From positions 6,298,631 through 6,362,630 of the forward strand of contig CM035361.1 of the NCBI GenBank assembly GCA_020137815.1: a stretch of DNA of 64,000 nt. Direction: 5' to 3'. Position numbers and translations under genes: made by a program. Numbering within the stretch: position 1 is the stretch's first letter; the number at the start of each line of letters is the position of its first letter. Below are positions 11,931 to 23,270 of this stretch, in pieces. Source of the stretch: Hormiphora californensis. Its lineage: Eukaryota; Ctenophora; Tentaculata; Cydippida; Pleurobrachiidae. The notes below the pieces were generated by a model, which saw nothing but the letters and a program-made list of their open reading frames with translations, did no database searches and had not been told where the DNA came from.

Positions 11931-13814
11931 GTAGCCTGAGCTCTCTGTACCGAACAACGCACTCCTACCGGACATTCACGGGATCTCAAGAACGCCTTAA
12001 GTTCCCCTTTAGTGTGTGTTGCAACGAGTTTGGACATGTCTTTGTTAGTGATTGGGAGGCAGGGAAAATATACCAGGTAAAATCAACCTCTATAACATTA
12101 CCAGCTATTTTGATGAGAATGTTCCAATTTATCCTTTCGGTTTTTCCACACACTAATTCTATCAACTGAAATATCTCCACACCTAATAAATATTATTAAT
12201 CAATATCTCTAGTTGGAAAATATCGAGGACGAAGTCTGCCAGATGGTCTCCTTCCCACGTGCATACGGCATGGCTGCATCAGGTGACCGACTCTTTGTGA
12301 CATCAGAGGAGGATCATCACCTTTACATGTTGAATATGGTGACACATGAAAAAGTGGATTTGGGTGACTTCGAGGCACCCGATGGTATATGCTATCTGAA
12401 CGGTAGGTGAAATGAAAAGGACGAGCGATATCAGCCAATCAGAGGCCAGGGTTTCGAAATCCAGGCCTCTGATTGGCTCGCGCACCGACCACCTAACCAG
12501 TCAGACAGGACTTATAAGATCCCCTCGACTCTCACGGTTCAAACAAAACAACTATTATACTGTCTGGCTATACACTGTCAGAGCATTGGCCTGACCCATT
12601 CTGGCGAGAACTGTGGTCAGAGCATTGGCCTGACAGGCTATACACCTGTTCAGTGTTCGCTATAACTTTCTAATAATAATCCCACCCCGGTTCATAGGAT
12701 ATATTTACACGGTCGAAGAACAGAACAACCGGGTTCGTGCTATGACGTGTTTTGGAGATACGGTGTTCACATTTGGAAACAATAATGGAGCTTTCACTCT
12801 CAACAAACCCGGAGGTATAAATGATTAATTCCGGTAAATCGGGGTCCGACTCGACTGTAGGTATATCTACATCTCACAATGCCAGTTTCATTGTTGGTAA
12901 GGAAACAAAACTTTCAGGGATCGCAGTATACACAGAAAAAGAGTTATTGGTGGTATGTGATAGGGGGAACAAGAGAGTCACAGTTTGGGATAGACTAGGA
13001 ACTCCAGTCGATAGTATCACTTTACCGCAACACCCAGATTGTTGTAGCTACGCTGGTAAGTGCAGGCGCTCCTTTTAAGGGCATCACGTGACAAACACAG
13101 CTCCATATATGGGCATCACGTGACAAACATGCAGCTCCATATATGGGCATCACGTGACAAACATGCAGCTCCATATATGGGCATCACGTGACAAACATAG
13201 CTCCATATATGGGCATCACGTGACCGTTACAATTCATCACTAGGTTACGGTATTTTGGTCGTTGGGACGAGTGAGGGAGAAGTGCTGTTTGTGGATTTAG
13301 ATTGCCGGCAACATGTTTTCACTTGGACAAACAAACAACTGAAAAATCCGGGTTTTATAACTGGTATGTACCATTTTTGTTATCTATGTTTTCTGTTTTG
13401 TCTCTGTCGGTTATCTGTCGGGTTTCTGTTTTGTCTCTGTCGGTTATTTCTGTAATTTTCCTGTCTGTTTATCTTAGTTTTCAATTATTTGACATCCCCC
13501 TTTAATTACAGTCGGACCCGATTTACCGCAACGGGCAACCTCGATCTCGATTTACCGGGAAGATAAACTTCCCCCGATATAGGAAATCAACACTATTTCA
13601 CCCCGATATACTGGGAACCCCGATTTACCGGGGAAACCCCTTTCCCCCGAGCATCCCGGTAAATCGGGGTCCGACTGTACCTTAATTGTACTCTTAATTA
13701 CCTTTAATTACCCTTAATTACCAAACAACAATTCCAGGTGTTGCAGTGGACAGTCGGCAAAATGTGTACGTGTGTGATCCCAAGAACCACAGAGTAATCA
13801 AGGTCTACAGATAA
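11931..13814 (+). CDS. NHL-repeat beta-propeller protein, 3' six exons
   Basis: Exons at 11931-12076, 12213-12402, 12698-12814, 12918-13055, 13244-13363 and 13738-13814, about 262 residues in window, with phases agreeing at each junction (0, 1, 1, 1, 1) and a stop at 13812-13814. The protein is a run of NHL-type blades: FVSDWEAGKIYQ, VVCDRGNKRVTVWD and a final VYVCDPKNHRVIKVY. These give the (V/I)xxxDxxNxRVxV pattern of TRIM-NHL and related propellers, which bind protein or RNA. No signal peptide or RING/B-box is visible because the 5' end is missing. The first exon needs one base from an upstream exon; its acceptor is the last of about 80 tandem copies. Introns carry a hairpin, two MITEs and a minisatellite. 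Family confident; exact member unknown. Confidence 0.82.
12432..12478. repeat. Intronic hairpin AGCCAATCAGAGGCC
   Basis: A perfect 15-bp inverted repeat (AGCCAATCAGAGGCC and GGCCTCTGATTGGCT) around a short loop in intron 2 of the NHL gene, about 30 bp after the donor. It resembles the CCAATCAG core of the hAT-like MITE but lacks its ends. Confidence 0.6.
12573..12631. mobile_element. Small MITE with CTGTCAG ends
   Basis: Ends CTGTCAGAGC and the inverse CTGACAG. It holds two direct copies of a 19-mer starting GTCAGAGCATTGGCC. The direct repeat GGCTATACAC flanks it, as expected of a target duplication. A related copy lies in intron 1 of the sialate lyase gene at 25041-25126. Confidence 0.6.
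13079..13222. repeat. 34-bp intronic minisatellite (five copies)
   Basis: Repeats of GGGCATCACGTGACAAACA followed by a CAGCTCCATATAT-like tail, in intron 4 of the NHL gene. Each unit carries an E-box-like CACGTG. Confidence 0.85.
13509..13677. mobile_element. Pogo/Tigger-like MITE
   Basis: Terminal inverted repeats CAGTCGGACCCGATTTACCG and its inverse, flanked by TA on both sides. It is in intron 5 of the NHL gene. TIRs starting CAGT with a TA duplication are typical of the pogo branch of Tc1/mariner. A half-copy lies at about 12833-12860. Confidence 0.75.
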
Positions 13815-14578
13815 TATACCCATATATGGGCATGGATAACACCCATGGGCATATCTTCTTCAACAAACATGTGCAAACGTCCTTATATGATCATCAGGTG
13901 ATCTCTAGAAGATGAGATCTGTGGGTCTACAAATTGATGAGACCGATCAGAAGATTGTGCAGACTGAAACTAGACATTGTCATTAGCAGCGGTCGCCGTT
14001 GTGCTTTCTTGTCGTGAAAATTGTCATTGACAATTTGTCAATTTAAGAAAGCTCTTGGTGACTGAAAAATCACCGAGCACGGTCAGCTTCACCAAACTGG
14101 TGACCAGTTCAGTTCAGAAGTAATTGACAGGAATGTGACTGTAGAACTATTGTATACCAAAGAGACAAGTAATAGCGGGGTCAGAGTATTTAATATATTT
14201 TAGCAGTTTTTTTTCAGATACGTGATGATTTTGTAGGTTTAACTTATCTGTTTGTTTTTTGTGCATCTGTGTGTGTATGTGTGTGTGTGCATCTGCGTGT
14301 GTGCGTGTGTGTGTGTGTGTGTGATCTGAGACCGATTATCAGAGGGTCTGGAACTAAACTACAGACGGGCCGATATTTATATAGCCTGATGTTGTTGAAG
14401 AGAGACAAATTTTAAACAAAGTACTTAGGTTGAAAATGAAAAACATAAGGACGATCCCTGAGTTTGCTATTTTTGTAAAATTGAAAGGATTTCTTTACAG
14501 GCTTATTTTGTTAAATTGTTGCCAAAAAGCTTTGTTTCGCCTTTTCTTACTAGGGTATTACAGAAAATTATGTTAATA
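13815..14578. other. 3' flank of NHL gene, GT microsatellite
   Basis: No further exon seen. A GT-rich microsatellite occupies about 14268-14322. Confidence 0.5.
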
Positions 14579-14736
14579 CAGTCGGACCACGATTTACCGT
14601 GATGCTCGGGGGAAAAAGGTTTTGCCCGGTAAATCGGGGTACCCGGTATATCGGGGTAAAATAACGTCAATTTCCTATATCAGGGGAAGTTTATCCTCCC
14701 GGTAAATCGGGGTTCCGGTAAATCGGGGTCCGACTG
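14579..14736. mobile_element. Pogo/Tigger-like MITE
   Basis: CAGTCGGACCACGATTTACC at the left, its inverse at the right, and flanking TA dinucleotides. Same family as 13509-13677, in the 3' flank of the NHL gene. Confidence 0.75.
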
Positions 14737-15186
14737 TATAGTCAATGGGATGGTAATATAGAAAATGTGATGGGGGATGGAGGGTTGAAGCGGAGGGCGA
14801 GGGTTACCCCACGCACTGCCCACCACCCTTTCAACTCTGTAATCATATCCAGGTGGAAATGTGTATGACGGACTGTACACAGTTGTACACAATTGTACAC
14901 ACTCTTTTTTACGATGCAAGTAAAATGCAGTTTACAAATCAATCTCTCGTAGAAAAGTATAAAAAAGATGTCATGCGCAGTTTCAAGAAGATAATGATCC
15001 ATGCCAGCGTACAAAACACAAGTCCAATATCTTCTCCAAAACAAGTCCAATTTCTAGCTCACGATCCAGTCACTCTGGCCAAGTCAAGTTGCAGATAATT
15101 GCACCTCACAGAATTATATCCCTCAGTCCAGATGATCTCATCAGTCATCTATCTTTCTCACTCTCTAACTGACGATAACAACAGGT

Positions 15187-15407
15187 ATATCCACACAAAC
15201 GACATGTCCACTGTCAGTGTCCAACTTCCATCGGGAGACAAGTTTAATGGCGGGGTAGCTGGGCTCTACTTTCAGAGACTGAAGGGGAGAGATATAATAT
15301 TATGGTTAAATGATCACTGTGTAGGGAATTGCCTGGCTAGACTGTGTTTCGGGCGCCCCGCACCTACCTTTACAAATGTAAAGGGAGGGTTAGAACATAA
15401 CAAGTAG
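15187..15407 (+). other. Possible orphan exon, unrecognised
   Basis: An acceptor-like CAACAG at about 15180-15186 leads into an open frame of some 70 codons (NDMSTVSVQLPSGDKFNGG...). No family is recognised and no partner exon is found. The end overlaps a dispersed repeat (TAGACTGTGTTTCGGGCGCC) that also occurs near 55119 and 60055, so the frame may be chance. Confidence 0.2.
15330..15405 (+). repeat. Dispersed 70-bp repeat, copy 1
   Basis: Contains CTAGACTGTGTTTCGGGCGC and AAAGGGAGGGTTAGAACATA. Related copies are at about 55119-55170 (degenerate) and 60048-60112 (close). Confidence 0.65.
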
Positions 15408-15823
15408 GGAATTGATCCTCAGGGAGAACTCTAAAAGTGGAATTTCTCCGGAGAAGGTTACAAATTTACAAAAAAAATCGTTGAGTAAGGCCTCTCAAAT
15501 CAAAACGGGGACTCGGGATATGGCACCGCCAGATATAGATTGAATTGTGATCCGCCAGTTTTGTAAAATGTAAAATGTACACTGAACAATGTACAGTGTA
15601 CAATGTATTCTGTACACTGTACAATGCACAATGTACAATGTACATTGTACATGGTGGTCAAACACTAAGCCTACCTCAGAGAAGGTGACAGAAGCTCCAG
15701 AAGCAATGGGACACGTATCTCCACAGGCCTTGCACCCATCACTGCAAAATCAGGAGTTAGGGATGGTACAGAAGAATTAATAAAGATACAAGCTCTTTCA
15801 CCTTCAGTAATCAGTATTATGAT

Positions 15824-15932
15824 CAGGAACCGACCGAAACAAGTAAACAAATAATCAGAACTCGTTATTTAGGTCACGTGACTGGTTATCAGCCAATCAG
15901 GGACCAGTATTTCCTGATTCGGTCGGTCCATG
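15824..15932. mobile_element. hAT-like MITE, copy 1
   Basis: Ends CAGGAACCGACCG and the inverse, with one indel at the right end. The core holds GGTCACGTGACTGGTTATC. Flanks ATTATGAT and ATTATTAT match at 7 of 8 bases, fitting an 8-bp target duplication. Other copies: 48014-48086 (core only), 50395-50503 and 59196-59303. Confidence 0.75.
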
Positions 15933-16150
15933 ATTATTATGATCTAAACACGCGATGACAATGGTGTGATAAACATAATTTTTCATAATTTAGTTATCTT
16001 TTAATGACCGAAGGTTCCCAAAAACGAGATCCCATAAAAAGATTGTTACATACGCAAACACGCTCTATGTTTTGAAACAAGCTAATTCTGCAACCACTCT
16101 GTATTAAAATTCGGGATGGAAACAATCCTTGTGTTTTAGTAAATCTTTTA

Positions 16151-16914
16151 ACGGGTGACAACTAAAAATCTGAACAATTTTCTGTGAGCTCTAGCGCCGG
16201 CCCCGCTTGAGATACATCTTCAGGCCTGAGCTAGAACGATTTTTCAGACAATTTTGAATCAGAATAACACAGCAGAAAAAACTAAAAAGTTCATTTTCAT
16301 TGCGTTATCGCATCATTTCCTCTTGACCCACCAAAGCATGTGTACGGAGATTTGAGATTTCTGTGTGATCAGAAACGACCTTCCCGATGAGATAAAATTC
16401 TCAAATTTGAAATAATGGTTGTTCATGCCATAACCAACATAACTGCCAAGTTTCAACATTTTAGCTTATCGGGAAGTTGGTTTTCCACGTCATAAATGTT
16501 TCGAGAGATCGTCAAAATGGCGATTTCTCAAATTACCTGTAAACTACGCTTTGAAGGGTTTGTTACAGATGATTCTGTGATTAGAATTGAGATTATCGGA
16601 GTGTGAAACAAAGTTAATTTCGTTCAAAATCGTCTGAAAAATCATTCTATCGCTGCCCCGAAGCTGTATCTCAAAAAGAACAGGCGCTAGAGGTGCTAGA
16701 AAAGTGTGTAAATTTCAAGTACTACATGCTTTGGTGGGTCAAGAGGAAATGATGCGATATCGCAATGAAAATGAACTTTTTAGTTTTTCCCGTTGTGTTA
16801 TTCTGATTCAAAATTGTCTGAAAAATCGTTCTATCACTGGCCTGAAGCTGTATCTCAAGCGGGGCCGGCGCTAGAGCTCACAGAAAATTGTCCAGATTTT
16901 TAGTTGTCACCCGT
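16151..16914. mobile_element. 764-bp foldback element with TA target duplication
   Basis: About 200-bp inverted ends starting ACGGGTGACAACTAAAAATC, flanked by TA. The sister unit at 17480-17500 is the empty site (GTAAATCTTATACAACCC), so the insertion boundaries are directly supported, allowing one substitution. A second family member is at 42710-43456. A TA duplication suggests Tc1/mariner-type mobilisation. Confidence 0.82.
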
Positions 16915-18163
16915 TACAACCCAGACTGGTTTAGCCCTTATATTAATACTAGCGTACCCACCGGATACCTATCAGAGAGCATTGGCAATGAGACAATGAA
17001 TCGGATATACGCTTTATATAAATTGGGTTTTGATAACCCAACCAGCTGACCTCTTTGTCAACAATTTTACTGTTGCCATGTGCAACTGTATCGGTAACCC
17101 CTTACCCCCATTATCATTTTCCCACTGAAAGCGACTGGGTAATTATTAATTAACGAGGCACCCCCTGGAAAGGTGACCCCCCCCCTTTTTTATAAACTGA
17201 CACCTCTACCAGGGGTAACAACGGTCAGGGGAAAGAGAATGCATGGTTAAAACCCGGGATCAGCTAGGAAAAAGGTGTCAGTTTGAAAACAAAAGTGGTC
17301 ACCTTTCCAGCCAACTAATTTCTGCAATTGGTTTTTGGTATAATTTAGTTATTTTTTAATGACCAAAGGTTCCCAAAAAAGAGATCCTATAAAAAGATTG
17401 TTAAGTCAAGAATATCTTGTTAAGATAGTTCTCGTGCAACCACTGCTACTGTATACAATTCGGGATAGAAACAATCCTTGTGTTTTAGTAAATCTTATAC
17501 AACCCAGACTGGTTTACTGGTTTAGCCCTTATACCCACCGGATATGCCTTATACAGCGACCGGGTAATTACTAATTTAATTAACAATGCACCCCCTGGAA
17601 AGGGGAACCCCCTTCTTTTTCAAACTGTCACCTCTGCCAGGGGTTGTTGAGTAAGGGGGAACTCAACAAGCCAGGGGGAGGGGAGGGGAGCGGAGAGATG
17701 AAAAAAGCTTTTAAAAGATCATGATGAAAACCCGGGACAGGAAAAAGGTGTCAGTTTGAAAACAAAAGTGGTAACCTTACCAGCCAACTAATTTCTGTCG
17801 GCTTTTGGTATAATTTAGTTATTTTTTAACTAGTAGGCCCGTTCGCCCTACGGGCGAATTTCGGGGAAATGGTTGATTGATTAGGGATAAACATAATTTT
17901 TCATAATTTAGTTATTTTTTAATGACCAAAGGTTCCCAAAAACGAGATCCCATAAAAAGATTGTTTAGTCAAGAATATCTTGTTAAGATAGTTCTCGTGC
18001 AACCACTGTTACTGTATAAAATTCGGGATAGAAACAATCCTTGTGTTTTAGTAAATCTTATACAACCCGTCAACCCAGACTGGTTTAGCCCTTATACCCA
18101 CCGGATACGCCTTATATTATATAAGGCCGCTATATGGTTGGTTACCGATACAGTTGCCATATA

Positions 18164-18335
18164 CAGTCGGACCCCGATTTAGGGCCCCCCGATTTAGTGG
18201 CACCCCGATTTAGGGACAGGATTTTTTTCCCCCGATATAGGAAATTAACCTTATGTGACCCCGATTTAGTGGACACCCCGATTTAGTGGACAAGAGCCTT
18301 TCCCCCGAGGGTGTCCCTAAATCGGGGTCCGACTG
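18164..18335. mobile_element. Pogo/Tigger-like MITE
   Basis: CAGTCGGACCCCGATTTAGG at the left and the inverse at the right, with flanking TA. Inserted in the third copy of the duplicated unit. Confidence 0.75.
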
Positions 18336-19601
18336 TAGTATAATACTAACCAACCATATAGCGGCGCCATACCCCATTTGATTCTCAAATTGGGTGCGCT
18401 CAGATGGGGTCGCGGCGCCAGACAACCTTATATAAAAGGTTTTGACAACCCAACCGCGGCTCCGCCGGCTGACTCTTTTTGTCAACAATTTTACTGTTGC
18501 CATGTGCAACCGTATCGGTAACCCCCCGTTACCATTTTCCCACTGAAAGCGACCGGGTAATTATTAATTTAATTAACGAGGCACCCACTGGAAAGGTGAA
18601 CCCCCTTCTTCTTTAAACTGACACCTCTGCCAGGGGGAGGGGAGGGGAGCGGAGAGATGAAAAAAGCTTTTAAAAGATCATGATTAAAACCCGGGACAGG
18701 AAAAAGGTGTCAGTTTGAAAACAAAAGTGGTCACCTTTCCAGCCAACTAATTTCTGTCGGTTTTTGGTATAATTTAGTTATTTTTTAATGACCAAAGGTT
18801 CCCAAAAAAGAGATCCTATAAAAAGATTTTTTTTCAAGAAATTTTGTTAACATAGTTCTCGTGCAACCACTGTTACTGTATAAAATTCGGGATAGAAACA
18901 ATCCTTGTGTTTTAGTAAATCTTATACAACACGTCAACTCAGACTGGTTTAGCCCTTATACCCACCGGATACGCCTTATATACTATATGGCAACTGTATC
19001 GGTAACCAACCATATAGCGGCGCCATACCCCATTTGATTCTCAAATTGGGTGCGCTCAGATGGGGTCGAGGCACCATACAGCCTTATATAAGAGGTTTTG
19101 ACAACCCAACCGGCTCCGCCGGCTGACCCTCTCTGACAGCAATTTTACTGATGCCATGGCAACTGTATCGGTAACCATGGAGACTGAATCGCTAAAATGT
19201 TGTTGAGTTGTTACTCAACAACTAAAATGCGTTCTAAAATAATCACAAACTCCCAAAAGTGCCGAATAACTTGTTGAGTAAGGGGGAAGAATGTGACTCA
19301 ACAACGAATAACAGCTTTACAGCTATTTGCAGTCACAATCATACAAATGTTTTAATGAAGGAGCACTGTCTCCTATAACAACGCAGTACGCACGATTACT
19401 CTCTCGTTACATTGCAATTCGTTTCACTTTTGCTTGTCTCGGACACCAATATGAGCTCTTCTCCTCATTAAAATGCTACTTAAATCTGCCTCAAATACCA
19501 ATATTCTAGCACATATGATCTCTCTGCTACCCGTGAGCACTCTCCCCGGCATGGCCTAGTCTAATCATTAGTTTATGGCAGCATTTTTGGTCAAAACTAC
19601 C

Positions 19602-19690
19602 CACCGTCCCACCCCACCCGCCCCGCCCCGCCACCCCACCCGCCCCGCCCCGCCACCCCACCCGCCTCCCCCGCCCTGACCCGTCCCAAG
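19602..19690. repeat. C-rich minisatellite
   Basis: Repeats of CCCGCCCCGCCCCGCCACC. Strongly strand-asymmetric, with no gene in it. Confidence 0.85.
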
Positions 19691-20057
19691 GTAGAGGACT
19701 TTCTGAAACAGCTCACTACAGCGACAATCCTTGTGTTTTGGTGCACTAAGTCGCTTATCGCGTGTAACAACTCAGAAATATTCTTATCTGCCCCACCAGT
19801 CTTGTCTTCTAGCACATTTTACATCCTAGTGGCCCTGCAAAGTGTCCTACCCCTTATTTGTGTTTGATTGTTCTCATTTATCTTTATCTCTAACGGAATT
19901 GAATACACCTCTCATCTCCATTCTCATCACCAACAACATCACGGTACCAATCATCCATCAAAATTCTGTAAGTTCACCTGTTCGTATTGTCTGTTCACAG
20001 ATTGTGTAAAGTGTATGTTTGAAAGTAATTGGCCACTCAAAACACGGTATACATCGG

Positions 20058-20215
20058 GATGCCAGACCCAAACCCAAGGCACTCTCAAAGGCAAAACGTT
20101 ACCTTGTTCCAGACCAAACTAAACTCAAGACACTCACAAAGGCAAAACGTTACCTTGCTCCGGACCAAACTAAACTCAAGAAACTCTCAAATGCAAAACG
20201 ATACCTTGTTCCAGG
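20058..20215 (+). repeat. 53-bp tandem repeat, three copies
   Basis: Unit contains CTCAAAGGCAAAACGTTACC and TTGTTCCAGACCAAACTAAA. No coding role seen. Confidence 0.85.
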
Positions 20216-20707
20216 CCCTGTAACTTTATAGGATAAAGCTTGCGTAATCATTGAAATCTATGTATTATTATGATCAGTTTTTAACTATCTAAATGACTGA
20301 CCAAGACAGACACAAGACAAGCGTAGGGCCCTCCAATGTGCACTGCTCTCCCTTGAATTTTCAAGGGAGTTCGTACGGAGGGTTCCAGGCTATGCCGTCT
20401 ATACCCGGGTGGTATGAGACTTGGTACGCCTTAGCTTAATGCCCCCAAAAAAAAAAAAAAAAAAAACGCAGTACGCACTGACTGCTGAATTGACGACCAC
20501 AACGACGACGTTCATTTCCAATTTCCAAATTATAATATTAAAGATTATTTATAATTACTTAATTAATTCTAATTACCTCACGGGGAGGGGGAAAGATAAC
20601 TGGAAGGAAAGATGCTTGCAAGAGGGACATTTTAGGGGAAGGATGGTTGGGGGGAGGGAAGATTGGGCCCCGGGCGCTTGCCAGCGCTATGATTCTAAAT
20701 ACCTCAC

Positions 20708-21832
20708 GGGGAGGGGGAAGGGTACGGGGATTCCTGCGATGACTCCGGCTAGGCTAGCCTTCATCTTTGTAAGACCAGTTGGGGCAGTGAACTGAATGCT
20801 GATCTGATAGGAATTACCTGAAAATAGTGTTGAGAACGTGTTGAGAAAGTATACAAACAGTGTATTAAAATGTACAAAAAGTGTACAAACAGTGTACAAA
20901 CACTGATCATGCCCTTAGATATTGCAGCTGTAACTCATATAGGAACAAGATAGATAGTATCTTCACTCGCTGCATTCTCACGTTTCTCTCTTTTCTCACA
21001 CAACACGCCCTACTGTACAACAGTGAAGGGGAAACATACAGCGGGCAGATCTCAGGGTGGAAGGGTCATTTGTTAATTATTATAATGAGATCTGATCAGG
21101 ATTAAATAGGGAGGAAACTAGAATAAATATCTGGCGAGGGCCGGGCTCGAACCGACAACCTCTGCATTACATGTACATTGCTCTAACCTATTGAGCTACC
21201 TCGCCTACAATTTATCTACATTTCCTCTCTCTGGCCCTCCTCTCTCTGGCCCTCGCCAGATATTTTTCTAGTTTCCTCCCTATTTAATCCTGATCAGATC
21301 TCATTATAATAATTAACAAATGACCCTTCCACCCTGAGATCTGCCCGCTGTATGTTTCCCCTTCACTGTTGTACAGTAGGGCGTGTTGTGTGAGAAAAGA
21401 GAGAAACGTGAGAATGCAGCGAGTGAAGATACTATCTATCTTGTTCCAGTGTACAAACAGTGTACGAAAGTGTATAAAAAATGTACAAAACGGGTAAAAA
21501 GGGTGCAAAAAGGTACAAAAAGTGTACAAACAGTGTACAAATAGTGTACATTTAAGTGTAAAAAGTGTTTAAAAGTGTTCAAAAAATGTACAAAAAGTGT
21601 ACAAAAAGTGTATAAAAATGTACAAAAAGTGAACAAAAAGGGTACAAAAAAAATTTCAAAAATGAACCAAAAGTTTACAAAAAGTACCTTTCTTCAGCTT
21701 GCACACAGCATCAGTACAATCATCACTGAACACTTTAGTGATGGCCGCTGAGCCTCCGCAGCTCTTGTGTGTTAGATCAACAGCACTTGCCAGCGCAACC
21801 AGAACCACAGCAAATACCACGAATTGTCTCAT
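20708..21832 (-). CDS. NPC2-like ML-domain secreted lipid-binding protein, exons 1-2
   Basis: Exon 1 (21688-21832) encodes a start Met and a clear signal peptide (MRQFVVFAVVLVALASA), then KSCGGSAAITKVFSDDC and the CKLKKG stretch that opens the ML fold. Exon 2 (20708-20817) joins in phase 1 and continues NSYQISIQFTAPTGL to the family hallmark GIPVPFPLP, ending at a GTGAG donor. Spacing of the first two cysteine pairs and the VPFPLP motif match Niemann-Pick C2/Der p 2 proteins, which carry sterols or other lipids in lysosomes or outside the cell. The 3' exon, with the CPL motif, the last cysteines and the beta-sheet end, was not found downstream; it may be lost or far away behind repeats. The intron holds a tRNA-cored palindrome and GTACAAAAAG repeats. 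The exon 2 donor region is duplicated at about 20573-20593. Confidence 0.8.
20850..20905 (-). repeat. GTACAAAAAGT repeat, left part
   Basis: Short degenerate tandem of GTACAAAAAGT/GTACAAACAGT. It continues at 21450-21660; the two parts appear to have been separated by insertion of the palindrome at 20941-21447. Confidence 0.7.
20941..21447. mobile_element. Palindromic element with a tRNA-like core
   Basis: Arms 20941-21121 and 21264-21447 are nearly perfect inverted copies of about 180 bp, with outer sequence AAGATAGATAGTATCTTCAC and inner GGATTAAATAGGGAGGAAAC. The spacer contains a tRNA-like sequence, whose 3' end is again inverted at 21243-21262. It is inserted in intron 1 of the NPC2-like gene. 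A degenerate copy lies at 3680-3820, so this is a mobile family and not a unique structure. Confidence 0.8.
21132..21205 (-). tRNA. tRNA-like sequence (Thr-UGU-like, probably a pseudo-tRNA)
   Basis: On the minus strand it folds as acceptor GGCGAGG/CCTCGCC, D stem GCTC/GAGC and T stem GTCGG/CCGGC around TTCGAGC. It has A-box TAGCTCAATAGG and B-box GGTTCGAGCCC. The anticodon loop is CATGTAA, which would give UGU. However, position 33 is A instead of the near-invariant U, and the anticodon stem has an A/G mismatch. It lies inside a mobile palindrome, so it is more likely a pol III promoter head of a SINE-like element than a working tRNA. Confidence 0.5.
21450..21660 (-). repeat. GTACAAAAAGT tandem repeat
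   Basis: About 19 degenerate 11-mer units in intron 1 of the NPC2-like gene. The last units abut the exon 1 donor, which itself reads GTACTTTTTGT on the gene strand, so the array may have grown from the 5' splice site. Confidence 0.75.
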
Positions 21833-21839
21833 ATTCCTC

Positions 21840-23020
21840 TGCTAATATTCGGAATTACAAACAGAATATAAGTGTGCTATTAATTCAGGTTTGGAACAAG
21901 CAAAACATAATGAATCCAGTGTGCTAGTGTTTAGAATGCGCTTCAGAACCGCAGGAGAGCTAATAGCGGGTAAATATGGGGGTATCTCTATTATAATTTG
22001 GAGATGTCGCGTCGAAGTCGAAGTCGTTCGTTAGGCGGTATCTACGCGACAGACTGCTCCTTCATAAAACACTTTATGTGGCCAAAGCTGTGAAGCTGAT
22101 ATTTACATTTTTGGAACTTCCAGTGGAAGTTTGTTAATATTTTCGAATGACTTTTAACATGCCAGTCTCCATAGTTACCAATTCAGTTGCCATGGCAACC
22201 GTGTTATTGACGTTGAAAGGGGTGAAAAGAACCACCCGGCGAAGCCGGGTGGGTTATCAAAAAGCCCTTACTTGAGGCGCACCCAATGGGTGCGCTAGTA
22301 TCATATATACTATATGCAGCAGTGACATTAAAGATGAGTAACAAAATGTTAAGGAAGCAGGCAGGTAAAACAAAAAACACACAAATCGCGTGACTATCAT
22401 ACTAGAAGACTAGGAAGCTGATACATGTGTGTAGAGACATATGCTAAACTTCAGGATGCCTCTCTCTGGTAAATCACGTCAGATTTATTCGTGTACGGAC
22501 AGCCGCCCCTACATGCCGGACAGTGGACAGTGGACACACTAACACACAGCAACAAATGAACTGCCTGAGAGAATGTTTTTCAACTGACACTCTGACAGTG
22601 AAATTTGAGTAGAAAATGAAGGAAAAGTACTGAGTCTGAGAATAGTGAATCTTTACTTAGAATCTCAAACTGTTAATTACTCAGAATCCAAATCCTCAGT
22701 ACAAATAGTCAGCAATTACACAACCAAAAGCCAGCTGTTTGATCGTTTCCTGGTATACCAAATATCGGTACCGAGAATCGGAATTCTGCACTGAGAATCG
22801 TGAAATATCAAATCGTTTCTCTCTGTACTCAACTCATGTTAGATGTTAGATTCAGGCTCAAACTGAGTAGACAGTCTGCAGACTCCTTCTGCCTACTGAG
22901 TAGACAGTATAGTAACACGTGCGAAGTGAACAAGGCGCAGCTTCAGGCAGTTTTCTGAGCTGGTCACACAATATACAGAGCTAGATGTGATGGGAAAAGA
23001 GGAGAGAGAAACTGATAAGG
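21840..23020. other. Intergenic, no exon recognised
   Basis: Contains a fragment of the 16-19 kb duplicated unit (22150-22320) with hairpin CCACCCGG-CGAA-GCCGGGTGG. Otherwise unique-looking sequence without a supportable gene. Confidence 0.5.
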
Positions 23021-23023
23021 GAC

Positions 23024-23270
<247 letters not shown>

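Larger units (their letters stand above)
15981..19160 (+). repeat. Four tandem/dispersed copies of a 0.4-1.4-kb non-coding unit
   Basis: Each unit begins near TTTAGTTATTTTTTAATGAC, runs through AAGGTTCCCAAAAA and ATAGTTCTCGTGCAACCACT, then TAGCCCTTATACCCACCGGA, and ends with AAAAGGTGTCAGTTTGAAAA and CCAGCCAACTAATTTCTG. Copies start near 16000, 17340, 17900 and 18770. The first carries a 764-bp foldback and the third a pogo-like MITE. A related fragment (GTTGCCATGGCAACCGT, CCACCCGGCGAAGCC) lies at 22150-22320. Origin unknown; no long open frame is shared by the copies. Confidence 0.8.

Noticed and set aside
14853-15098. Open frame MEMCMTDCTQLYTIVHTL...
   Set aside because: No splice partner, no family, composed partly of GTACAC repeats.
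21132-21205. Functional tRNA-Thr
   Set aside because: U33 is missing and the anticodon stem mispairs; it lies in a mobile palindrome. Kept only as tRNA-like.
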